This document shows, piece after piece, positions 46,825-53,668 of a stretch of DNA of 53,668 nucleotides. How positions within the stretch are numbered: position 1 is the stretch's first letter; each line of letters starts with the position of its first letter. Position numbers and translations under genes: made by a program. This stretch comes from Legionellaceae bacterium (GTDB lineage: Bacteria > Pseudomonadota > Gammaproteobacteria > Legionellales > Legionellaceae). The stretch spans positions 70,933-124,600 of the forward strand of contig JARGNV010000001.1 of assembly GCA_029212465.1 (NCBI GenBank), given 5' to 3'. The notes under the pieces are model-generated. The model made no database searches and was not told the DNA's origin. It saw only the letters and a list, made by a program, of their open reading frames with translations.

Positions 46825-49800
46825 TTAAGCAGCTGGAGCTAAACCAAGCTTCTCTAAAGCCGATTCTGCAGTATAACTTCGCTCAGTTGAAGGCACACTT
46901 TCACTGAATAAACCAACGTCAATTAAAGGTGTTGCTGAAAAAGAAGTTTTCTTGTCAGCTGCACGCGTTAAAGCACGATATTCTTTCGTGCAAGGCGCAC
47001 TATACAAACCCACGCAAGATAATAACCAAAGCACAATGCGCTTCACTGCACGATAGGTGAGCTTATCATCCATGGGGCAATATGTAAGCATATCCTGTTT
47101 AAATTCAGGTTTTGCCATTAAATCACGCATTGCATCAATACGTGCCCGTGGTGAGCGGCTGTTATCTTCCCCAATTTGTCGCAACTGCACTACCCATGCG
47201 TGTTTATGCGCATGGGTGAACATATCTTCAAACAGCGTAAAACGACCCACATAACTTTTGGCGCGCTTTGCATGTTTATAAGGGTTATCGTGTTTTGATT
47301 TTAAATACCCCTCAAGCGCTGATACTTGCTTTAACATGGCATCTAGGCGTCTGTAATCTTTGGCATAAAGCTCATCAAACACCTGCAGTTCTGACACCAT
47401 CGCATCCCCCGCACGTATTACGTGGTCTAGTGACTGAATGCCTGCTGTTTTGTAAGAGCACAGCCTCACACAGCTTAGAAGCCATACAATACAACGCGCA
47501 AGACCCGCCCATGACAACCAAGGGCTACATACACGCATATCTTTTTGGAAATCTTTTTGAGCAAGTAATGCTTGAACTGCTTTAATACGCTCGCTCGGCT
47601 TCTTGCTTTTATCATCAATCAATGCGCGTAACTGCTTAGCCCACGCCAATTTTTTAGCATGTGTTGCTTTGTCCTCAAACAAATAAAAAAAGAAACCATG
47701 TGCTTCATCATAGGTAGGCTTTAAATAATCTTCTAAGTTTGAAATATACTCACGCATCGCATCCAGGCGACAAGACCCTTTCTCATCACTCACATCGAAC
47801 ACGCTCAAGTCCTCAACCGGCTGCTTATACAACACATCAAATGTACGTGATTCGAATGCGCCTTCTCCTGAGACAAGCGTTTGAACCGCTGGACGAAGTG
47901 CATCTTTTAAAGCACCCATATATAAGCGATTTGCATATTTCAGTGTAAACGCTTTACTTTTTTGAATCCGCATCAGCTCTAAATCGAGCGCTCTATCAAC
48001 CCCTTCTTCACGCGCCATCTCCTCGCGCTGCTTGACTAGTTTCTTTTCTGTATGCCCACCCTTTTTCGTAATATATTCACATAAATCACTCGAATAAGGG
48101 TATTGCAAGCCCTTACTTTCAAAATCAACACCTGTTTTAAACTGTTCAGCATCAAGCGCTGTGAAGGTCCAATTTCCTGCGTCAGGCTTCCCATACACAA
48201 AATAACGAAACACATCTTTGCCATTCACGCACGACTTAATTCGAAGCACTGTAGGTCGCATTTGACTCAGTTTTAGTTGCCCCGACCGCAGATAATTTTG
48301 AAGCTCAACCGCGGCACATGCATCGTCTGCATTAAGGACCAAGTCTTCTCGCGCCACCAACGCAAGGTCGTACACATTTCCAAGCTCAAAGCGTCGATGA
48401 AAAAATTGACCATGCGATACACTATCTGAAACACGGCTGCTCCGCTCATAGTACGATTTTTCATTGACGCGAATTTTAAAGTATTTCTCAGATGGAATAC
48501 TCAAAGGCTCCAAAAACGCTTTAATGTAATCATCTATGGCGCGCTCAAGCGGTAAAGAAAGTAAGCCTGGCATAAGCCCTAAGTCTTTTTCAAGCTTATC
48601 TGCACTGCACAATAACTCGTGAAATACATGTGCATTGAGTCCTTCTAAGCCATGATTAGTCATCGATTTATAGGCAGCGCCTGCCGCTTTATTCGCTGCA
48701 TTCATTGCTTTTTGATCGACCGTAGTTTGGCCAGTTAGTCGCTGAAATAAAATATTGACAGCATCAAATGCAAGCACTGGATAACGCACAAACCACCATT
48801 TGAGGTTTGCATGACCCACCAACTTACCAACCTCGTTAGAAAAAGCACGTGCCTCTTTGTCTGCAACCTTCTTGCCGACGGTAGGCAATTCGGGCTGGCC
48901 TTGTATCACGGCTTCAAAATGAGCAGGTGCGGTTAAAGCTGCATGCATCGCAGAATATGCCCAGGCGGAGGCATCCATATTACTAGGTGCTGTATAATGT
49001 TTGGTATGCGCCTTAAAAACAGATGCGTAATGCGCACCACCCTCCTTAGTGGTTGAATACACCGTTTCACCGTAAGGATAAGCTTTAACAATGGCCTGTA
49101 CTAAAGACTCAATAAATTGGATGGTATAAACTGAATACTCGATATTCTGTCTTTTTTCTCCACCAGTAACCGTCCAGTACTTCTCACCTTTTAAGTCCTG
49201 GATTTTTTCAGATGAATATTTCAAGTCCATTAAGGTTGCTGCAATATGCTTCACATTTAATGGAGAAGCCTCACTTGACGCTTTATCAATCGCGTATTTT
49301 TCAAGCTTTTCTCGCATATCATCAAGCAACATACCTAGTTTTTTAATTGGAGCGTTTTCAGAATTATCAGCAACTAAATATTGCTGACGTTTTCTATCAG
49401 AAGGCGGCTTCACCCACGCATCAGGCCCAGTTGCAAAGGTTTTAGACGCAAACAGTGCAAGTCTCTTTTCATATATATGCTGCTTCCAAGCGCTTATATG
49501 GGCTATGGGCTCCCCATTTTCAGGTAAATTTTGTGTACTTTGTAGCACTTGCGGCACTGTCTTAATAAATGGCGCTTTCAGATCAGGATGCACGGGAAGA
49601 ATCGCATCACTCACCACATCATCTGTGAGCTGAATCGCTAGTTTCTTTGTTTTAACTAAATTTTCTAGACGCTGTTTGAGCGCCATAACTTTTTCATTTT
49701 GCTTTAACAAAGGATAAGGTGGTTCCTCACGAAATGCTTGTGTTAATAACTTAACATTTTGTTCTGCTCGATAAACAGCAGCGAGTGTTTGCGCACTCCA

Positions 49801-52521
49801 CTCAACATCAATGGCTTCAATGTGTGGCTGTAAAATACGATAAGCATCTGCCATTTTATCCAATTCAAGCGTACTTGGATTTTCGCTGGTTAAACATTGA
49901 AAAGCAGGCATCAACACTTCTTGAATATCACATAATGCTGCTTCATGTGCTTCACGACGTACCTTTGCTTTTTCAAGACGCTTTTTTGTAAACGCTTCAC
50001 TTTGTAGAGGGCCTAACTCAGTTAAATCTACAATCCCTTTTTGTGCACGTATTTTTTCATAATACGTATCTAACTCAGCAATTAAAGGTGTGGTAATACT
50101 ACCAGGCTCACTGAGGCTTGCTTCTTCAATCTTATCTGCAAAAGCCACCAATTCCGCTAAATATTCATCTCTTAATGCGATAATAATGTCTCGAATCGCT
50201 TTCTGAGAAGTCGCGTTGAGCGAGCTTGTACTTTTAACAATCTCTGTTAAAAGGCTTGAGGCATACCACGCAATCGATGCATACTGCACTAAATCAACTG
50301 CAATTAGCATTCGCTTACCACTTAAGCGGCCAAACGCCTTTTTCAGCTTATTTTGTATTTGATTGAGTTCTTGCAGGCGCGCTTTCTCTGCAGCTGGTCG
50401 TGATTTGATTTCTGCTCGCACCAATGACTCAAACTTATCAGCCATATCCACTTGCATACCACTGCCTACAATCAACTTTTTAAGGCTTGATAATGCGTCT
50501 TCTGAATCTGAAAAAGCGTCTTGTAAGTCACCTGTTTTTTCATCAATGACCTGTCCGAGGCCTGTTAAAAGCTGCAGCATCAATGAGTAATCTGCCCCAC
50601 CTGTAGCTTTTGGTCTTAATTGATCAAACAAAACACCTTTTAAATATGCCGCCTTTTTTAAAAAACCTGAGCTATCTTGCTTGTCCACAAACGTTTTTGC
50701 AGCCGCAAGTTTCTCTTGCAAAGCATCTGATTCCAAAACTGCTTTTATTCGTTCCCATTCAGGTTTAAAAGCGCCTAAAAATTCCGGCTCAATATGCGTT
50801 AATAAATCAAGGGATTGGTACAAATGATTTGAAAATTCAAGCAGTTTATTACCGCTTTTTGAAGTTGCAAGATTCGTACCTGCTGTCGCATAAAACGATA
50901 AGGTTGAAAACCCTGAATAGAGCCAACTTCCAATGCCATATTTTCCTTGTTCTTTTGCAACGTTTTCAGCAACGATTTCATCATTACGGTTTACAAGCTG
51001 TCTAATTAAAGGTTTTACCTCTTGCGACTCAACAACCTTTAAACCCGTTTCTAAATGGTATAATGCATTGATTAACTTCTTCACTTGACGCACTTGAAGC
51101 GAATCAGTTGCTCTGGAAGCTTCTAAATCAAACGGTTCACCTTCTGCATTAGGCACACCAAGTGCTTCTAAAAAATGCTCATTCCAATGATGTTTTTCTA
51201 AAATTTCAGCGACATACCGTACAATCAAGTTCAGTACAGAAACAATCGTTTCTTTGGTTAATTCTTTTTCTGTTTTTTCTTCAAATACTTCATTGTTTAA
51301 CGCGGTTGTTGACTGTGCTGCGGCTATCGCCTTCTCTTCTGCCTTTGAAGCAACCTCTTCATGGCATTTTTTCTCTTCTATGTCGCGTTTTTTCGCTAAT
51401 AAGCTTTGTGCACTTTCACTTTGAGCCAAGCGCTCTTTTGCTATCAATGCATTTTGAGCTGTACGCATCTCTCTTAAATCAGCTTCTTTCGCAGCCTTTT
51501 CTTCTGGCGTACTTTGAACAAAAGCAATATGTGCTTTCATCGTATTTGCAGTGGCACGTGCTACATAAAAGGCCGCTTCTGCAAGTGCCTCATTCCCTAG
51601 AAATGCAGCCTCTCTAGCACGCACTGAGGCTAAGCGCACTTCTTCTACAGCTTGTTGCGCTACCGGGTCTGTATACGCTTCGAGATATTCCTGCGCTCTG
51701 GCAAGCGACTTCTGTGAGCACTCTGCATAATGCTTTGCTTTCTTCCTTGCCTCACAAGCGTTCTTTGTTTTAGTGAGCCCTTTTATTGGTATAAACGCCT
51801 TTTCAGCAGCAACAGCTGCATCTTCTGCAGCAGTCGCTGTTGCTTCCAATGATTTTGCAGCAGCTCTCTTGTCGTAAAAGCTTAAACTATCTGTATTGGT
51901 TGAGATTTCCGCACATCTCGTTGCAGCCTCAGCAGACCTCGCGGCAGCCTCAGCACATCGCTCTATAGCTTCTATGTGCTTTGTCGCAATCAATACATCT
52001 TGTCGCGCCGCATTAAAAATTTGTTCTGCTTCATCAGCGGTTTCTTGTGCCTGGCGAAAGGCATCTGTTCCTTCTTGTGCTACTTTAAGCGCGCTCTTTG
52101 CGCCTTTGAGTGCTTCTGATGCATCCTTTGCAGCATCTATTAAAGACAATGCTCGCTCATATTCTTTAGCAACTCTGTGAGACGCGTCTTGTGCTCTCTC
52201 AACCGCCTTTTTAGCTGCTTCAGATGCAGAAACAGCGATTTTTAATATTTCTTTATCGCCTGGTAACTGACTAACTGCTTTTAATTGAGCAATACGCTCT
52301 GCTCTTTTCTGAGAAGCCTCTGCTCTTTGGTGCGCTTTGACTACCCGACCTTTCACTTCTTCCAATTTTTTGGAGCACAAAAACGTAATATCACGCTTTA
52401 AAATACCATCGAGTAAAGATGCACGCAGCTCTTCTACTGTTTTAGAAAACGACACACCATCATTTAATAGGTCGAGCGGAACGGCAATTTGTGCGAGACT
52501 TTCCATTAAATAATCTGTCAT
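46825..52521 (-). CDS. Giant coiled-coil protein (1898 aa) with duplicated C-terminal module
   Basis: I recognise no family. Residues about 55-420 are Ala/Glu/Lys-rich heptads (repeated AAK, EAA, AEA), predicting a very long coiled coil. Residues 420-1480 are mixed helical and globular, with one moderately hydrophobic stretch near 540-560. Residues 1585-1689 and 1725-1841 are two copies of one module beginning R-L-D-A-M and ending W-L-L-S-C-V-x-L. There is no signal peptide. Such composition is typical of effector proteins of intracellular gammaproteobacteria, but the link is inference. The gene lies alone between hflK and trmB; AGG lies about 10 nt before the ATG. Confidence 0.8.
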   Translation of the reverse strand: MTDYLMESLAQIAVPLDLLNDGVSFSKTVEELRASLLDGILKRDITFLCSKKLEEVKGRVVKAHQRAEASQKRAERIAQLKAVSQLPGDKEILKIAVSASEAAKKAVERAQDASHRVAKEYERALSLIDAAKDASEALKGAKSALKVAQEGTDAFRQAQETADEAEQIFNAARQDVLIATKHIEAIERCAEAAARSAEAATRCAEISTNTDSLSFYDKRAAAKSLEATATAAEDAAVAAEKAFIPIKGLTKTKNACEARKKAKHYAECSQKSLARAQEYLEAYTDPVAQQAVEEVRLASVRAREAAFLGNEALAEAAFYVARATANTMKAHIAFVQSTPEEKAAKEADLREMRTAQNALIAKERLAQSESAQSLLAKKRDIEEKKCHEEVASKAEEKAIAAAQSTTALNNEVFEEKTEKELTKETIVSVLNLIVRYVAEILEKHHWNEHFLEALGVPNAEGEPFDLEASRATDSLQVRQVKKLINALYHLETGLKVVESQEVKPLIRQLVNRNDEIVAENVAKEQGKYGIGSWLYSGFSTLSFYATAGTNLATSKSGNKLLEFSNHLYQSLDLLTHIEPEFLGAFKPEWERIKAVLESDALQEKLAAAKTFVDKQDSSGFLKKAAYLKGVLFDQLRPKATGGADYSLMLQLLTGLGQVIDEKTGDLQDAFSDSEDALSSLKKLIVGSGMQVDMADKFESLVRAEIKSRPAAEKARLQELNQIQNKLKKAFGRLSGKRMLIAVDLVQYASIAWYASSLLTEIVKSTSSLNATSQKAIRDIIIALRDEYLAELVAFADKIEEASLSEPGSITTPLIAELDTYYEKIRAQKGIVDLTELGPLQSEAFTKKRLEKAKVRREAHEAALCDIQEVLMPAFQCLTSENPSTLELDKMADAYRILQPHIEAIDVEWSAQTLAAVYRAEQNVKLLTQAFREEPPYPLLKQNEKVMALKQRLENLVKTKKLAIQLTDDVVSDAILPVHPDLKAPFIKTVPQVLQSTQNLPENGEPIAHISAWKQHIYEKRLALFASKTFATGPDAWVKPPSDRKRQQYLVADNSENAPIKKLGMLLDDMREKLEKYAIDKASSEASPLNVKHIAATLMDLKYSSEKIQDLKGEKYWTVTGGEKRQNIEYSVYTIQFIESLVQAIVKAYPYGETVYSTTKEGGAHYASVFKAHTKHYTAPSNMDASAWAYSAMHAALTAPAHFEAVIQGQPELPTVGKKVADKEARAFSNEVGKLVGHANLKWWFVRYPVLAFDAVNILFQRLTGQTTVDQKAMNAANKAAGAAYKSMTNHGLEGLNAHVFHELLCSADKLEKDLGLMPGLLSLPLERAIDDYIKAFLEPLSIPSEKYFKIRVNEKSYYERSSRVSDSVSHGQFFHRRFELGNVYDLALVAREDLVLNADDACAAVELQNYLRSGQLKLSQMRPTVLRIKSCVNGKDVFRYFVYGKPDAGNWTFTALDAEQFKTGVDFESKGLQYPYSSDLCEYITKKGGHTEKKLVKQREEMAREEGVDRALDLELMRIQKSKAFTLKYANRLYMGALKDALRPAVQTLVSGEGAFESRTFDVLYKQPVEDLSVFDVSDEKGSCRLDAMREYISNLEDYLKPTYDEAHGFFFYLFEDKATHAKKLAWAKQLRALIDDKSKKPSERIKAVQALLAQKDFQKDMRVCSPWLSWAGLARCIVWLLSCVRLCSYKTAGIQSLDHVIRAGDAMVSELQVFDELYAKDYRRLDAMLKQVSALEGYLKSKHDNPYKHAKRAKSYVGRFTLFEDMFTHAHKHAWVVQLRQIGEDNSRSPRARIDAMRDLMAKPEFKQDMLTYCPMDDKLTYRAVKRIVLWLLSCVGLYSAPCTKEYRALTRAADKKTSFSATPLIDVGLFSESVPSTERSYTAESALEKLGLAPAA
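46999..47769 (-). repeat. Tandem duplicated module coding the end of the coiled-coil giant
   Basis: Copy A (47455-47769, residues 1585-1689) and copy B (46999-47349, residues 1725-1841) share RLDAM at the start, LFED in the middle, R-x-x-A-x-x-x-L-x-A-x-x-x-F-x-x-D-M, then WLLSCV-x-L-x-S at the end. The copies are diverged in sequence but keep the order, with about 35 residues between them. Confidence 0.75.
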
Positions 52522-52593
52522 ACAACATACCTACAAAACATCAGGGTTTACATCATCCTTCTCAACACAGTGCACACATCCGTCAGTGCAATA

Positions 52594-53277
52594 TCATACC
52601 CGTCTAAACAATAAATCCCATATTCCATGACCTAACTGCTTACCACGCGCCTCAAACTTTGTCAGTGGTCGTGTATCAGGCTTAGGCGAAAAACCACCAT
52701 CTACCGCTTTATTTTTGATCATTTTTTCATCATTTAAAACCATTAACATATGATGAGCATAATCTTCCCAATCAGTTGCACAATGCAAAACACCACCTAC
52801 CTTTAACGCCTTTGCAAGCACAGACACAAAAGCAGGCTGAATTAAACGCCGTTTATGGTGCCGCGCTTTAGGCCATGGGTCTGGAAAAAACACTTGAATG
52901 CCACTCAGCGTTTCAGGTGCAATACACTGCTTCAGTACTAAAACTGCGTCATAGGGCGCAACCCGCACATTCGTGAGCCCTGCATCATGTATATCCGCTA
53001 CTAAACTACCAATCCCCGCGCGATGCACCTCAATGCCTATAAAATTAATATCAGGTTGTGCTTTTGCCATGGTCACCAGCGATTGTCCCATACCAAATCC
53101 AATTTCAACCACAGTATCTGCTGTGCGACCAAATACATTTGTTAAGCACCACGGCGTATCTTGCATCGGTAAGGTATATTCTGGCAGCCAAACGTTTAAT
53201 GCACGCGATTGCCTAGGACTTAAACGGCCTGCGCGCAAAGTAAAACTTTTAATTGTTCTTGTTACGGTATTGCTCAT
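52594..53277 (-). CDS. trmB: tRNA (guanine-N7-)-methyltransferase TrmB
   Basis: TrmB makes m7G46 in the variable loop of tRNAs. The 227-residue protein has the SAM site EIGFGMGQSLVTMA (about 57-70), the next acidic residue in FIGIEVHRAG, and the signature FFPDPWPKARHHKRRL (about 131-146) with catalytic and tRNA-binding residues. The end TKFEARGKQLGHGIWDL is typical. A promoter is visible just upstream at 53309-53337. It lies 72 nt upstream of the coiled-coil giant, which may share its transcript. Confidence 0.97.
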   Translation of the reverse strand: MSNTVTRTIKSFTLRAGRLSPRQSRALNVWLPEYTLPMQDTPWCLTNVFGRTADTVVEIGFGMGQSLVTMAKAQPDINFIGIEVHRAGIGSLVADIHDAGLTNVRVAPYDAVLVLKQCIAPETLSGIQVFFPDPWPKARHHKRRLIQPAFVSVLAKALKVGGVLHCATDWEDYAHHMLMVLNDEKMIKNKAVDGGFSPKPDTRPLTKFEARGKQLGHGIWDLLFRRV

Positions 53278-53308
53278 TTATTGCTCAAAAATAAAACAAA
53301 TTTGGTCT

Positions 53309-53337
53309 ATTGTAAACAATTTTAAGCTTTTTGTCAC
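53309..53337 (-). promoter_or_regulatory. Sigma70 promoter of trmB
   Basis: On the minus strand GTGACA (53332-53337) and TACAAT (53309-53314) are separated by exactly 17 nt, each one mismatch from consensus. The trmB ATG lies 32 nt downstream of the -10. Confidence 0.65.
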
Positions 53338-53550
53338 TCCTTTTATTCCAAAAAATATGATTAAATGCCTGTTTGGCATATAGATGCCCTAAAGACTTTC
53401 AAGGACACTTACTTGCTTTGCTAACGTTCGCAAAGACGCATCCTGAGGCATAAATTAATTGGAAGTGAAATAAGGACAGCTCCTAATATGAATCTATTAT
53501 TATTTAGTGTAAGTTATGGAAATAAAAATTATAACTAAAAAGGAATTAAA

Positions 53551-53668
53551 ATGTATTTTATGCGCTACTGCACACTTATTTTTTCTATCGTATTTTTTTC
53601 AAATACGGTACTTGCCTCATACTCCTCTAGTGTAGACACAACAGCAAGCCCTTTGTTTTTAATAAAAG
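53551..53668 (+). CDS. Exported protein, N-terminal end only
   Basis: ATG at 53551 follows AAGGA by 7 nt. The first 39 codons encode a signal peptide (MYFMRYCTLIFSIVFFS, cleavage likely after VLA at residues 20-22), then a Ser/Thr-rich mature start. The rest is beyond the window, so no function can be named. The 270 nt before it hold two short dyads (ATGCC-N5-GGCAT at 53364-53380 region and TTTGC-N8-GCAAA near 53415) and several GGA triplets, but no strong promoter that I can assign. Confidence 0.6.
   Translation, partial: MYFMRYCTLIFSIVFFSNTVLASYSSSVDTTASPLFLIK

Overview
The window reads as chromosomal DNA of a gammaproteobacterium. Housekeeping genes of gammaproteobacterial type (birA, csrA, yggX, trmL, recJ, purA, hflKC, trmB, tRNA-Phe with encoded CCA) sit beside two giant genes with no recognisable ordinary family, a eukaryotic-type SET-domain protein, a chagasin-like protease inhibitor and a csrA promoter with a PmrA-like box. 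Together these suggest an intracellular or protist-associated member of the Legionellales (Legionella/Coxiella-like). That placement is inference; no 16S gene or secretion-system gene is in the window.

Layout. 1-1254 (+): end of a phosphopantetheinyl transferase, then birA split by a frameshift at a run of nine C. 1319-4164 (-): GT2 glycosyltransferase, a small His-rich membrane protein, a chagasin-like inhibitor, a WbpL/WecA-type glycosyl-1-phosphate transferase, and csrA. 4276-6898 (+): a CE4 deacetylase, yggX, tRNA-Phe with a clear sigma70 promoter, a YafY-type WYL regulator and a GyrI-like protein. 7107-14083: an envelope/stress block (YqjE/YqjD-like pair, AzlCD, DUF2254 protein, dihydrolipoyl dehydrogenase-like enzyme, DUF1328, CsbD, NhaA). 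Its right part looks AT-richer than its surroundings, and a 15-bp direct repeat occurs near both edges, so lateral acquisition is possible. 14257-15387 (+): SET-domain protein. 15428-24128 (-): trmL, a remnant of a short-chain dehydrogenase, and a 2686-residue protein carrying a SecA-like ATPase motor and a C-terminal membrane hairpin. 24222-29070 (-): PuuE-like deacetylase, GNAT enzyme, an unknown protein, recJ and a COG4255-like protein. 29126-43343 (-): a surface-polysaccharide locus. 43375-46755 (-): purA, hflC, hflK. 46825-52521 (-): a 1898-residue coiled-coil protein with a duplicated C-terminal module. 52594-53277 (-): trmB; 53551-end (+): start of an exported protein.

The polysaccharide locus is metabolically coherent. 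WbpA (6-dehydrogenase), WbpB (oxidoreductase), WbpE (aminotransferase), WbpD (acetyltransferase) and WbpI (2-epimerase) are all present in overlapping genes and would convert UDP-GlcNAc to UDP-2,3-diacetamido-2,3-dideoxymannuronic acid. Two extra epimerases and an AsnB-type amidotransferase could epimerise and amidate a uronic acid, as in the wbm locus of Bordetella and with WbpS of Pseudomonas. A WbpV-like reductase in the same run and the WbpL-like transferase at 1.6-2.7 kb would fit QuiNAc-type initiation. No flippase, polymerase or ABC exporter is in the window.

The best candidates for undescribed biology are the SecA-like giant (16068-24128), the coiled-coil giant with its duplicated tail (46825-52521) and the SET protein (14257-15387). 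All three have the look of host-directed factors, but no secretion signal can be proved from sequence alone.
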